Position numbers and translations under genes: made by a program. Shown here in pieces: positions 8,598 through 17,694 of a DNA stretch of 64,000 nt. Position 1 is the first letter of the stretch. Each line of letters opens with the position of its first letter. Origin of the DNA: Paenibacillus glucanolyticus NBRC 15330 (GTDB lineage: Bacteria; Bacillota; Bacilli; Paenibacillales; Paenibacillaceae); assembly GCF_004000885.1 (NCBI RefSeq), contig NZ_BIMC01000012.1:1-64000 (forward strand). The letters run 5' to 3'. The notes beneath the pieces are model-generated. The model did not search any database and was not told the DNA's origin. It saw nothing but the letters and a program-made list of their open reading frames with translations.

Positions 8598-9572
8598 TTA
8601 TGAAGACGCTGCCGCTGCTAAGGTTTCATTACTCTGAAACAGATGATGAACACTGCGGATATAACGAACGGTTCTTGTGCCGGAATACATCATGACCGAA
8701 TGCGTTTCGGCACGCTGACCCATATATTTAACGCCGCGCAGGAAATCCCCGGCCGTAACGCCGGTAGCTACAAACAGTACGCCTTCCCGCCCTACCATAT
8801 CCTCCATCGACAGCAGCTGCTCCGGATGTTTCAAGCCCATAGCCTGACATCTTACATAATCCTCCGGTGTCTCCGGTATAAGCCGCCCCTGGATTTCTCC
8901 GCCCAGACATTTCAGGGCAGCAGCGGCAAGCACACCTTCCGGTGCTCCTCCGGAACCCACATAGAGATCCACCTCGCTGTCGGTGCAGGTCTCGATCGCA
9001 CCCATGACATCGCCATGACTCAGCAGCTTGATTCTTACCCCGGACTCCCTCAAGTCTCGAATCATGGAGCTGTGACGCTCACGATCCAGAATGGAGACCG
9101 TCATCTCCGACAGCGGTTTTGATAACAGCTCAGATGCCTTTTGAAGCGTAACCGCAATGGGATCGTCCAAACTCAGCTTGCCTGCAAGCTCAGGTCCTAC
9201 CGCAAGCTTATGCATATAGATATCAGGTGCATGCAGAAGGGTTCCCTGAGGAGCGGCTGCAATCACAGACAGGGCGTTATTCAGCCCGTTTGCTACCGTT
9301 TCGGTTCCTTCGAGAGGATCGACGGCCACATCCATCTTCGGACCTTTGCCGTTCCCTACGCGCTCTCCAATATACAGCATGGGCGCTTCATCCATCTCGC
9401 CTTCCCCAATGACAACAACCCCATCCATCGCTGCGGAATCAAAATGCTTGCGCATGGCGACCGTAGCGGCTTCATCAGCACTGTTCTTGTCTCCTCTTCC
9501 TGTCCACCGGGCGGATTGCAATGCCGCTTCCTCCGTCACTCTTACAAGCTCCAATGCTAATGAACTCTCCAT
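8598..9572 (-). CDS. glpX: Fructose-1,6-bisphosphatase, class II
   Basis: Gluconeogenic phosphatase converting fructose-1,6-bisphosphate to fructose-6-phosphate, GlpX type, 324 residues. The metal and substrate motifs GEGEMDEAPMLYIGE and DPLEGTETVANG are intact, as is the late GGAPEGVLAAAALKC segment. A longer frame begins at 9608, but AAGGAGG sits 9 nt before the ATG at 9572 and the family starts with a short lead into LALELVRVTEEAA, so 9572 is chosen. It follows yqfL by 46 nt on the same strand and so probably belongs to the ccpN-yqfL-glpX transcription unit. Confidence 0.95.
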   Translation of the reverse strand: MESSLALELVRVTEEAALQSARWTGRGDKNSADEAATVAMRKHFDSAAMDGVVVIGEGEMDEAPMLYIGERVGNGKGPKMDVAVDPLEGTETVANGLNNALSVIAAAPQGTLLHAPDIYMHKLAVGPELAGKLSLDDPIAVTLQKASELLSKPLSEMTVSILDRERHSSMIRDLRESGVRIKLLSHGDVMGAIETCTDSEVDLYVGSGGAPEGVLAAAALKCLGGEIQGRLIPETPEDYVRCQAMGLKHPEQLLSMEDMVGREGVLFVATGVTAGDFLRGVKYMGQRAETHSVMMYSGTRTVRYIRSVHHLFQSNETLAAAASS

Positions 9573-9618
9573 TATGAATCCCCTCCTTCTGCTTTTTTCC
9601 ATACCCATTCCTGCCTGC

Positions 9619-10425
9619 TTACTTCAAGAAATTCATAATCAGACCTGCGGATTCCTCTATGGCCTTGTCGGTGACATCGATGACAGGGCATCCCAGTTCT
9701 GTATACAGCGACAAGGCATAATCCAGCTCCTCTTGTATCCTTTCAAGGGATGCGTACTGTACCTGATGCGGGAGCCCCATTACTTTTAAGCGCTCGCTGC
9801 GGATTTTGAGAAGATGCTCCGGCTCTATCGTAAGTCCAATGATGTTCCCATTCGTTACTTCTCTAAGCTGGGATGGGGGTGACATCTCCGGCACAATCGG
9901 AAAATTCACCGTCTTGTAGCCTTTATGAGCGAGAAACATCGATAGCGGCGTCTTCGAGATTCTGGATACGCCCAGCAGGATGATATCCGCCTTCAAGATG
10001 GCACTCACATCTTTGCCATCGTCATACTGAACAGCAAATTCCATCGCTTCCACACGCCGGAAGTAGCTGTCGTCGAGCCGGTGCAGCAGCCCCGGCAGCC
10101 GTTTGGGATAGTCGTTAAACGTATCGGCGAACGCCTGCATCATCGGACCCATAATATCCACTGTACGAATATTGAGCCGCACGGCTTCCTCTCGAATGAC
10201 CTCGCGAAGCTCCGGCTGCACGAGCGTGTAAGCCACAAAACCTCCGCGCCGTGCCACCTCCTCCATCAGCTCGGTCAATTCATCTTCTTCCCGTACATTC
10301 ATATATCGCTTAATCTCTGTATTCGGGAGCTCGAACTGGCGCAATGTAGCTTGGACAACCGCTTCGGCCGTCTCCCCGATGGAGTCTGAACAGATTGCTA
10401 TGAAATGAGTTATTGCCTGATTCAT
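9619..10425 (-). CDS. yqfL: PPDK/PEP synthase regulatory kinase-pyrophosphorylase
   Basis: DUF299-family bifunctional regulator of 268 residues. Family members use ADP to phosphorylate and inactivate pyruvate,phosphate dikinase (or PEP synthase), and phosphate to reactivate it. The P-loop-like GVSRISKTPLS motif at about residues 152-162 and the N-terminal SDSIGETAEAV segment are typical. GGGAGG precedes the ATG. It starts 13 nt after ccpN, the same arrangement as ccpN-yqfL in Bacillus subtilis, linking it to control of the pyruvate-PEP node during gluconeogenesis. Confidence 0.92.
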   Translation of the reverse strand: MNQAITHFIAICSDSIGETAEAVVQATLRQFELPNTEIKRYMNVREEDELTELMEEVARRGGFVAYTLVQPELREVIREEAVRLNIRTVDIMGPMMQAFADTFNDYPKRLPGLLHRLDDSYFRRVEAMEFAVQYDDGKDVSAILKADIILLGVSRISKTPLSMFLAHKGYKTVNFPIVPEMSPPSQLREVTNGNIIGLTIEPEHLLKIRSERLKVMGLPHQVQYASLERIQEELDYALSLYTELGCPVIDVTDKAIEESAGLIMNFLK

Positions 10426-10438
10426 CCGATTCCTCCCA

Positions 10439-11101
10439 CTATTCCTCGGCTACCATGTCGAGCAGCATTTTGATGATATTTGTTTTCGTGATCCGGCCCA
10501 CGACCTTCCAGTGCTCCCCCGGATTCCCCGTGGTGGATGGCACAACAACCGGCAAGCTGTCGATTTGATGATTGATGATTTTACGTGCGGCGTCCAGTAC
10601 CGTATCTTCCGGCTGAACAGTTGTCACATTCGCCTGGCGGGTCATAATCAGGCTTACCGGCATGGAGGACGCCGTCGGATTTCCAAGCGTCACCTTGAGC
10701 AGATCCTTGCGGGACACAATGCCCGCGAGATGACCATCGGCGTCGGTAACGATCAGATTCCCTACATTCTCCAGAAACAAGGATACAACGGCCTCGTGAA
10801 TCGTCGTTGTCTCGCGTACAATTACCGGAACGCCGTGCAGGTCGCCAACCTTCATTTTGAGAAGGCGGAACTTCTCCTCCCGGTCAGGAGTTCCCCGCTT
10901 CCCCAGAAAATACCCTACCTTGGGTTTGGCATCGATATAATCCAACACCACAAGCTTGGATAAATCGGTGCGAAGCGTAGCTCGGCTGACATTCAGCATC
11001 TCCGCAATCTGATCTCCTGTAATGGGTGCGTGTTTTTTTACGATATCGACGATATCCTGCTGCCTTGTCGTCAGTTCGATAGTGATCCCTCCTGCATGCA
11101 T
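10439..11101 (-). CDS. ccpN: CcpN-type repressor of gluconeogenic genes
   Basis: Transcription repressor of up to 220 residues: an N-terminal helix-turn-helix (ITGDQIAEMLNVSRATLRTDL) and a pair of CBS domains at about residues 80-215 that sense nucleotides. In Bacillus subtilis CcpN represses gapB, pckA and the sr1 RNA during glycolytic growth. Here it heads ccpN-yqfL-glpX and an SR1P gene lies upstream. The start is unclear: the ATG at 11101 has only GAGG 2 nt away, whereas AGGAGG (11088-11093) lies inside the frame, 7 nt before an ATC at 11080-11078 that begins ATC-GAA-CTG, close to where the B. subtilis protein starts. Confidence 0.9.
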   Translation of the reverse strand: MHAGGITIELTTRQQDIVDIVKKHAPITGDQIAEMLNVSRATLRTDLSKLVVLDYIDAKPKVGYFLGKRGTPDREEKFRLLKMKVGDLHGVPVIVRETTTIHEAVVSLFLENVGNLIVTDADGHLAGIVSRKDLLKVTLGNPTASSMPVSLIMTRQANVTTVQPEDTVLDAARKIINHQIDSLPVVVPSTTGNPGEHWKVVGRITKTNIIKMLLDMVAEE

Positions 11102-11222
11102 TTCCTCTACTTGCCGATATAATACGTCATATATATTATATATGCAACATATTTTCGTCTAAATTTGCTTTATTGGGTATCAATATTTTTTTTAGTTCCC
11201 ATCAAAAAAGCTTATAATTCAA

Positions 11223-11266
11223 TAAAAAAGCATGCCCTCGGAACAGACGTCCCTTAAGCATGCTTT
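11223..11266 (-). terminator. Terminator after the SR1P gene
   Basis: AAAGCATGC (11227-11235) pairs with GCATGCTTT (11258-11266), with an inner GGAAC/GTTCC pair. On the minus strand it ends in TTTTTTATT, so SR1P is transcribed apart from ccpN. Confidence 0.85.
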
Positions 11267-11287
11267 CGTTTTCATTTTGGCTAATCG

Positions 11288-11470
11288 TTATGATGATCCA
11301 TCCTTGGGCCCGGTGCCTTTGCATTCTCCTTTGCCGCAATATCCGTAGATGATCTTTACGCCGTCGGTAGGAATCGTGTCCACCATTTCATCGCATCTGG
11401 AGCAAATAATAAGCCCCCATTCCTCGTTCCCATTGCCCTTTACTGCCTCCGGACTTGTTAACGCTTTCAT
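11288..11470 (-). CDS. SR1P-type GapA-binding peptide
   Basis: Small protein of 60 residues. Residues 20-53 (GLIICSRCDEMVDTIPTDG, then IIYGYCGKGECKG) match the SR1P family, the peptide encoded by the dual-function RNA SR1 of Bacillus subtilis, which binds glyceraldehyde-3-phosphate dehydrogenase GapA and promotes its association with RNase J1. Four Cys in CxxC and CxxxxC spacing suggest metal binding. The B. subtilis peptide is 39 residues; the roughly 19-residue N-terminal extension here is extra. AAGGAGG lies 7 nt before the ATG and a strong terminator follows. Whether the transcript is also a base-pairing regulatory RNA cannot be judged. Confidence 0.82.
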   Translation of the reverse strand: MKALTSPEAVKGNGNEEWGLIICSRCDEMVDTIPTDGVKIIYGYCGKGECKGTGPKDGSS

Positions 11471-11765
11471 AACATTTCCTCCTTATGTTTATTGACTTTG
11501 CTGCAAGGCAGTTGCTTGCTCGTTAAGGGGCCGAATTCAATTCTCCTCTGCTTACTCATCCCTTTATTTTCCACTATATTCTTAATGTATTGGGTAAGAA
11601 ATGAAGATATGAGTCAATCATGTTTAATGTATTAAAAAACATGGTAAGTAAATTTCGTGATAATTACCATTCTTGCCGAGAATGAGGATACCCTTATTTT
11701 GGAATGGTATGATAATATATACTTCAGATTAAATAGAAATTGACATTTTAGACGGAGGGTTTGGA

Positions 11766-12740
11766 TTGAAGAACACTTGGCAGCTCATTAAGAAAGGAAA
11801 CACCTCTTCAGCGATTGCGGCTTTGGGCAACACCGGATTGTCTATTATTAAGGCAATTGCCGCCTCCATCAGCGGCAGCGGAACGATGTTTGCATCCGCC
11901 ATGCACTCGGTGGCTGACGCCGTGAACCAGGGATTTGTATTTGTGGGCAGCGTACTGGCAGAGCGAAAGCCAACCAAGAAGTTCCCGACCGGATTCGGCA
12001 GGGTTATTAATCTGGTCTGCATGGTTGCTGTTATCGTGGTGACCATCATGGCGTATGAAACGATACTCAAAGGGTTCAAGTTATTAAAGCACCCTGAAGA
12101 AGCTACGAATTTCTGGCTCAATTTTATCGTACTGGTCATCGCTGTCATTATAGACGGCTCCATTCTGATGAAAGCCATGAAAGAGATTATGAAGGAAACC
12201 CGCGTTCAAGCAACCGGTTTTGCCTTGCTGCCTGCCGCATTCAAAAATGCCGGTCGCGCTGCTCCGCCAACAAGGCTGGTGTTCTATGAAGACATTGTTG
12301 CCACGCTTGGCGCCCTCTTCGCTCTCATTGCCATCGTGTTTGCGCATTTCATGGATTTCCTCATCCTGGACGGAATTGCTACGATTCTGATCGGCTGCCT
12401 GATGGTCGGCGTTGCCTTTAAAGTTGGATATGACAACATGGTGGGCTTGATCGGAGTTGCCGCGCCTAAGGATGTCGAGGAGAAAATCTCCAATCTCATT
12501 CTTAACGACCCGGACGTGCGGGATATCAACCGTCTGCGTATTCTGCAAGAGGGCCGCAACTATCACGTGGAGGCGTATATCGAACTGAAAAAAGGGATGT
12601 CGCTTGCCGAAGCCAGCCATACCAAAATGAGAATCAACGCCATACTGACACAGGATCCGAATATCTCGGATGTAACTCTGGGTATCCTGGAAGACGACGG
12701 AATCAAGCTGTGGAATCCTCGCGAGGATCTGGATCAATAA
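11766..12740 (+). CDS. Cation diffusion facilitator family transporter
   Basis: Membrane transporter of 324 residues exporting a divalent metal cation. The first segment ALGNTGLSIIKAIAASISGSG and the HSVADAVNQ motif are typical of CDF proteins, where a His/Asp set forms the metal site; a second membrane block follows at about 150-215, and a soluble C-terminal domain at about 225-315 is the metal-sensing dimer domain. The metal is not predictable. Translation starts at TTG (11766) with GGAGG 7 nt upstream. An inverted repeat (TACCATTC, later GAATGGTA) lies 45-115 bp before the gene and could be a control site. Confidence 0.88.
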   Translation: MKNTWQLIKKGNTSSAIAALGNTGLSIIKAIAASISGSGTMFASAMHSVADAVNQGFVFVGSVLAERKPTKKFPTGFGRVINLVCMVAVIVVTIMAYETILKGFKLLKHPEEATNFWLNFIVLVIAVIIDGSILMKAMKEIMKETRVQATGFALLPAAFKNAGRAAPPTRLVFYEDIVATLGALFALIAIVFAHFMDFLILDGIATILIGCLMVGVAFKVGYDNMVGLIGVAAPKDVEEKISNLILNDPDVRDINRLRILQEGRNYHVEAYIELKKGMSLAEASHTKMRINAILTQDPNISDVTLGILEDDGIKLWNPREDLDQ

Positions 12741-12745
12741 ACGGA

Positions 12746-12797
12746 AAGAGGCAACCTTCAAGGTCTGATGGACCCGAGGGATGCCTCTTCTTTTTTT
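12746..12797 (+). terminator. Terminator after the CDF gene
   Basis: AGAGGCA (12747-12753) pairs with TGCCTCT (12782-12788), followed by TCTTTTTTT. It probably works in both directions, also serving the convergent peptidase gene. Confidence 0.85.
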
Positions 12798-12807
12798 GCC
12801 CTAATGA

Positions 12808-14604
12808 TTAATGATTGCGTTTAAGAAACTCATCCATGCGCGCATAAGCGATTTTTTCATTGGCCTTTTTGGTGATGCCATGGCCTTCATCGTCAAACAC
12901 AAGGTATTCCACATCCCGGCCTTTAGCCCGGAGCGCCTCGACGATTTGGTCGGATTCCTCCTTAACGACACGCGGATCGTTAGCCCCTTGAATGATCAGC
13001 ATCGGATTCACCATGTCATCCAGATACGTAATCGGCGAATCCTTAATGAATCTTTCCTTATCCCGCTCCGGATCGCCAATCCAGCGCTCCATAATCGGTT
13101 TCCAATGCTCCGGTACCGAGTTGTAGAAGGTAAACAGATTGCTGACCCCGACGATATCGATAGCAGCCTTGAAATACTCCGGATTGCGCCCTGCCAGCAG
13201 TAATGTCATATAACCGCCATAACTTCCACCCATGACAAAGAGTTTCTCCCGGCTTGAAATACCTTGCTCAAACAGCCAATCCATCCCTGCCAGACAGTCC
13301 TTGCGCGGTCCCTCGCCCCAATCCTGTTCCACCAATTTCACGAAGGAGCTGCCATAACCCGTACTGCCGCGGAAGTTTGGACAGAAGATGTTGTATCCCT
13401 TGGCTAAAATATACTGGAACATGGAGCGGAACTGCTTGCGCTCCGAGGCTTGCGGACCTCCATGCGGCCAAAATACCGTATAACCGTTCGCAACATGGGA
13501 TTGGGCACGGAACAAGAGCGCCTCGATCTCCATGCCGTCAAAAGAGTTATAGGTCACGACATCCGGCGCCACCAAATCCTCATCGGTTAATCCTGTCAGA
13601 ACGTTCTTGGTTATCATGCTCCACTTGCCGTCCGCATAGCGGTAAATGTTAAGCGGCTTCACGGCACCACGGGCGAGCAGGTACAGATGGCCCGACTTTG
13701 TCACATTCAGCTGCTCCACAATGTCGGAAGGAAGCGGTATGGGCGTTAACTCGCCGCTATCGAGCGAATAGGCATACAGCCGATCCTCCACCCCTTTCTC
13801 CGTAACGATGTACAGCGTCTGCGAATCCTTATGATAGCGCAGGAGCTGGATGCTTTCCCGATCGATACGGCACAAGGGCTCAAACTTCTGCTGAGGAATA
13901 TCGTAGCGGGCAACGTAGGAAAATTCCGATTCATAATCCGTAGCAAAAATGACTTGATCGTTGTCAACAAACAGCGCATCGCCCGAAATATGCACCTGCT
14001 CAGGAGAAGGGGTCAGGCACAACGGCTCTTCGCCTTCACGCTGCACATAACTCACATAGTAGGTGTTGGCATACATTTTGGTGTATGCGATGGTCTTCTC
14101 ATCGGGACTTACTGCACACATTTCGGTTGACGTATCCTTGCCCTCAAGCAGGAGTTGATCCTCTTTGGTGTCCAGATGATACACGCGCGAGTTCAGGAAG
14201 GATGGATTGTCTTTCGAAGTTACATAGTATAAGCGTCTGCCGTCCTCTGACAGATGTACAAAATAATGCTTGTCATCCCCTGACGCTCCTTCAAACAGAG
14301 GAATCGGCTCCCCGCCGTTCCAGCGCAGCGCGTGGAATTGATAGTTCTCATTCCCATCACGGTCAAAGGCTGTTAAAATATGTCGTCCTTCCGGGTCGAG
14401 CTTGATAAAGCTGCTGATCTGATCATTGTATGTAAGCGGGTAAGGGTAAGCTGTATCCCCTGCTAAATCCATCGCCCATAAATTAAACTTTCCGTTCAGA
14501 CTGCTGCTGAACACAAGCCGTGACTCGTCTGCACTGATTCCAAAAGTACGAATACTGTACGTTTGAAAAAACTGTTCTACATCGGGTTTGGGAAATTCAA
14601 TCAT
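12808..14604 (-). CDS. S9-family prolyl oligopeptidase-like peptidase
   Basis: Cytoplasmic serine peptidase of 598 residues without a signal peptide. The N-terminal two thirds form a beta-propeller of WD-like repeats that gates access; the C-terminal alpha/beta-hydrolase domain carries the triad Ser461 (GGSYGGYM), Asp543 (QGANDPRV) and His575 (DEGHGI). This is the acylaminoacyl-peptidase/dipeptidyl-peptidase branch; the exact specificity is not known. GGGAGG precedes the ATG. It is single and convergent with the CDF gene. Confidence 0.92.
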   Translation of the reverse strand: MIEFPKPDVEQFFQTYSIRTFGISADESRLVFSSSLNGKFNLWAMDLAGDTAYPYPLTYNDQISSFIKLDPEGRHILTAFDRDGNENYQFHALRWNGGEPIPLFEGASGDDKHYFVHLSEDGRRLYYVTSKDNPSFLNSRVYHLDTKEDQLLLEGKDTSTEMCAVSPDEKTIAYTKMYANTYYVSYVQREGEEPLCLTPSPEQVHISGDALFVDNDQVIFATDYESEFSYVARYDIPQQKFEPLCRIDRESIQLLRYHKDSQTLYIVTEKGVEDRLYAYSLDSGELTPIPLPSDIVEQLNVTKSGHLYLLARGAVKPLNIYRYADGKWSMITKNVLTGLTDEDLVAPDVVTYNSFDGMEIEALLFRAQSHVANGYTVFWPHGGPQASERKQFRSMFQYILAKGYNIFCPNFRGSTGYGSSFVKLVEQDWGEGPRKDCLAGMDWLFEQGISSREKLFVMGGSYGGYMTLLLAGRNPEYFKAAIDIVGVSNLFTFYNSVPEHWKPIMERWIGDPERDKERFIKDSPITYLDDMVNPMLIIQGANDPRVVKEESDQIVEALRAKGRDVEYLVFDDEGHGITKKANEKIAYARMDEFLKRNH

Positions 14605-14809
14605 CCATATGCCTCCCTACTTCATATTATTGTCCATCGGTTAATAAATGGGCAAGTCTTCCAATCCGCTGGATTACTCCCATTATAACGCAAAGTTTCA
14701 TACAGAACATCATTACATAGACCGGACGCTTCCTACATCTTCAGACTGGGCTGAAAGCCCAGTTTCTAGAAGCGGCCTGTACATATTCACGCCCTCCCCT
14801 CTTCAGCCC

Positions 14810-14838
14810 GCATATCTGCAGCGAGTTGCCATATAAAT
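14810..14838 (+). promoter_or_regulatory. Sigma-E-type promoter of spoVR
   Basis: GCATATC (14810-14816), a 13-bp spacer and CATATAAA (14830-14837) resemble the mother-cell sigma-E consensus. spoVR is a known sigma-E gene in Bacillus subtilis. The start codon lies 40 nt downstream. Confidence 0.5.
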
Positions 14839-14877
14839 GATAAGAACCATGTTTTTCATGACGAAGGGGGGATCCTC

Positions 14878-16269
14878 GTGCACCAAGACGAGATCGCGGA
14901 ACTGGAACGTTCTATTGCGGAGATTACCGAAATCGCTACAGGCTTTGGCCTTGATTTTTACCCTATGCGATATGAGATCTGCCCGGCAGACATCATATAC
15001 ACCTTCGGCGCCTACGGCATGCCCACCCGGTTCAGCCATTGGAGCTTTGGAAAAACCTTTAATAAAATGAAGTTGCAATACGACTTCGGCCTTAGCAAAA
15101 TATACGAACTCGTCATCAACTCCAATCCGTGCTACGCGTTTCTCCTGGACGGCAATTCCCTGATCCAGAACAAACTCATTGTGGCCCATGTGCTGGCACA
15201 CTGTGATTTCTTCAAGAACAACGCCCGCTTCTCCGTCTCCAACCGCAATATGGTCGAGAGCATGTCGGCAACGGCCGAGCGTATCTCCCGCTATGAGATT
15301 GAGCACGGGACCGAAGCGGTTGAGCAGTTTATCGATGCTGTGCTTGCGATTCAGGAGCATGTAGATCCTCATATTATTAGACCGGATAAACTCGACAAGC
15401 AGCGTTACAATGCTCGCCGGGTACTGGAGCGCAAGGAGGAAGCCAAACGGCATAAGCCCCCTGGCCGGTACGACGATTTGTGGGACATCGATGAAGAAAA
15501 GCAAGAGAAAGCCGAGAATTCAACCCCGACACCAAAGCGCTTCCCGCCGGAACCGGAGAAAGACATCATGTGGTTTATTCAGGAACACTCCGATATTCTG
15601 GAGGATTGGCAGCGGGATATCATGAGCATGCTGCGAGAGGAGATGCTGTACTTCTGGCCGCAGATGGAAACGAAGATCATGAACGAAGGCTGGGCTTCGT
15701 ACTGGCATCAGCGCATCCTGCGGGAAATGGATCTGACCAGCGAGGAAACCGTGGAATTCGCCAAGCTTAACGCCTCGGTCGTACAGCCGTCACGCCACAG
15801 CCTGAACCCTTATTACCTCGGGCTTAAGATTTTCGAGGATATCGAACGCCGCTGGGACCGGGAGAAGATGTTTGATGTACGCGAATATGATTCGGACATC
15901 TCATTCCTGCGCAATTATTTGACAAAGGAATTAGTGGAGGATCTGGATCTCTACGTGTTTGAGAAAAAGGGGCCGGAGTGGAAAATCACCGACAAAGCAT
16001 GGGAGAATATCCGCGACCAGCTGGTCGTTTCCCGTGTGAACGGAGGTTCCCCGTTTCTCGTCATTACCGATGGCGATCATCTCCGTTCCGGTGAGATGAT
16101 GATCAAGCATTTATACGAAGGGATTGAGCTTGACCTTAAATACATGGAACGCACCATCCCTTATGTTTACCGGCTCTGGGGCAAACCTGTGCATCTGCAC
16201 AGCATGATCGAAGGCAAACCGATTCTGTTCTCCTATGACGGCAAGAAACTTCATCGGCGATTTATTTAA
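14878..16269 (+). CDS. spoVR: Stage V sporulation protein R family
   Basis: SpoVR-family protein of 463 residues, known to be needed for spore cortex formation in Bacillus; the biochemical function is not established. Conserved blocks [29 protein letters not shown] and [12 protein letters not shown] are present, with conserved Cys and His residues that hint at a metal site. Translation starts at GTG (14878) after a GGGGGG site. In many genomes spoVR lies with prkA and yhbH; here prkA is 1.4 kb away on the opposite strand, with a chemosensor gene between them. Confidence 0.95.
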   Translation: MHQDEIAELERSIAEITEIATGFGLDFYPMRYEICPADIIYTFGAYGMPTRFSHWSFGKTFNKMKLQYDFGLSKIYELVINSNPCYAFLLDGNSLIQNKLIVAHVLAHCDFFKNNARFSVSNRNMVESMSATAERISRYEIEHGTEAVEQFIDAVLAIQEHVDPHIIRPDKLDKQRYNARRVLERKEEAKRHKPPGRYDDLWDIDEEKQEKAENSTPTPKRFPPEPEKDIMWFIQEHSDILEDWQRDIMSMLREEMLYFWPQMETKIMNEGWASYWHQRILREMDLTSEETVEFAKLNASVVQPSRHSLNPYYLGLKIFEDIERRWDREKMFDVREYDSDISFLRNYLTKELVEDLDLYVFEKKGPEWKITDKAWENIRDQLVVSRVNGGSPFLVITDGDHLRSGEMMIKHLYEGIELDLKYMERTIPYVYRLWGKPVHLHSMIEGKPILFSYDGKKLHRRFI

Positions 16270-16306
16270 CAGTGCTTGATGCATGGATATATCTGCTTAC
16301 AACAAC

Positions 16307-16350
16307 AGCACCCGCGAGTGAGTGAATCCCTCATCGCGGGTGCTTTGTTT
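16307..16350 (+). terminator. Terminator after spoVR
   Basis: GCACCCGCGA (16308-16317) pairs with TCGCGGGTGC (16334-16343), then TTTGTTT. It may also act for the convergent chemosensor gene. Confidence 0.88.
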
Positions 16351-16386
16351 ACCGATATTCAACGATCCATGCGTAGGCTGCTTGAC

Positions 16387-17454
16387 CTAGACGGTCACCT
16401 TCTCAGCTTGCTTCAAGGTTTCGACATGGGTATCATGCTTCTGAACATCATACTCATGTTGAAGCGATTCCAAATCATCAGCCAGCTTCTCCATCATCTT
16501 CACGAAGGCAGCCAGTTCCTGCGAGCTTGCCGCCTGATTGCGGGCATTAATTGACGTTTTCTCCGATTCCTGTTCAACGAGCCCCAGCTTGCGGATGATG
16601 CCGCTGACCTTGTCCTGAATTTCGTCCATCGCCTTCTTGGAATGGGTGGCAAGCTTTCGCACTTCGCCAGCAACAACTTCGAAACCTCGGCCTAACTCGC
16701 CAGCATGAGCTGCTTCAATCGCGGCATTCAGGCCGAGCAAGTGGCTCTGATCCGAAATTTCCCGGATCAAACTCCCCATCTGTTCGATGTGCAGGATTTC
16801 ATTGCCAAGCTCCGAAGTTAGTGTATGCGCTTTATCCTGCGCTTCTGCTGTCTTCATGGCATTGTCGGCCATAAGCGCTGCACTTTGATCCAGCTCCACA
16901 ATCATGGCGGTCAATTCCTGGACTGCTTCTGTAATCGCTTCCAACATTTTTTGCTGATCCGTGACCAATCGGTTAATCTTCTCTTTCTCTTTCATTTCGT
17001 AAGCTTCCAGTACGAGCTGGGAATCCAAATTAAACATTTTGCTAAGCGCATGCACCACTTGAGTCCACTGATCCGGCACGATTTGTTTCAGCAAATCGGC
17101 TGCAATATCAAGATACACCATGTAGCTTCCGAGATAATAGTCCGTTGTCAGGCCAATTCTGGAATGAACCTGTCCGATCTTGATTCGGTCGGAAATGTAA
17201 GACTCATCCACTCTGCCAGCTGCGAGTGACAACCAATACACCCGCTGGGTCTCCTTCAGCCGCTCCATGGTCGAGGTACGATCAATAATCTGCATCAGCT
17301 GCGGCTGTGTGCCGATCTGCGCGTAAAACCGGTTAACGACCTCTTCCACGACCTTCTCAAACACATCACGATGGTTGGCTAACAGCGCCAACCCGTGCTC
17401 ATCCAATCCGATAAACTCCAGCTGTTGACGTCTTTTTGGGGAAACATCAATCAT
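16387..17454 (-). CDS. Globin-coupled chemotaxis sensor, HemAT-like
   Basis: Soluble aerotaxis-type receptor of 355 residues with no transmembrane segment. Residues 10-170 form a sensor-globin domain: the [11 protein letters not shown] segment and [10 protein letters not shown], with His97 as probable proximal haem ligand, match HemAT. The C-terminal half is a methyl-accepting signalling domain; the hairpin tip [20 protein letters not shown], which contacts CheA and CheW, is intact. It should sense oxygen and drive chemotaxis. The longest frame begins at 17493; the ATG at 17454 is chosen because the family starts close to the globin domain and AGGAG lies upstream, though at a long 13-nt spacing. 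Confidence 0.88.
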   Translation of the reverse strand: MIDVSPKRRQQLEFIGLDEHGLALLANHRDVFEKVVEEVVNRFYAQIGTQPQLMQIIDRTSTMERLKETQRVYWLSLAAGRVDESYISDRIKIGQVHSRIGLTTDYYLGSYMVYLDIAADLLKQIVPDQWTQVVHALSKMFNLDSQLVLEAYEMKEKEKINRLVTDQQKMLEAITEAVQELTAMIVELDQSAALMADNAMKTAEAQDKAHTLTSELGNEILHIEQMGSLIREISDQSHLLGLNAAIEAAHAGELGRGFEVVAGEVRKLATHSKKAMDEIQDKVSGIIRKLGLVEQESEKTSINARNQAASSQELAAFVKMMEKLADDLESLQHEYDVQKHDTHVETLKQAEKVTV

Positions 17455-17608
17455 TTCGAAAAATCCACTCCTAAATAGCGTGATCCATATCACAGGTTCA
17501 AGTACTTAGGGTCCATTATAGCCTATATTTACCACCTGGACATAATCCTAAAGTCCTAATTACACGCAGGTTTGCACCAATCATAACCAGGATAACTCCT
17601 TTATAAAC

Positions 17609-17648
17609 CGTGAGAAACCACCCCGAATCCATAGAGTAGTCTCTCACG
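17609..17648 (-). terminator. Possible terminator after prkA
   Basis: CGTGAGA (17609-17615) pairs with TCTCACG (17642-17648). The following minus-strand sequence GTTTAT is only weakly U-rich. Confidence 0.4.
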
Positions 17649-17694
17649 TTAATCACTTTGTTCTAGATTACAACTTCAACATACAGCTTCGACA

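Noticed and set aside
11471-11765. CcpN operator near the SR1P gene
   Set aside because: I looked for the Bacillus CcpN motif TRTGHYATAYW on both strands of this gap and found no acceptable match, so no operator is annotated.
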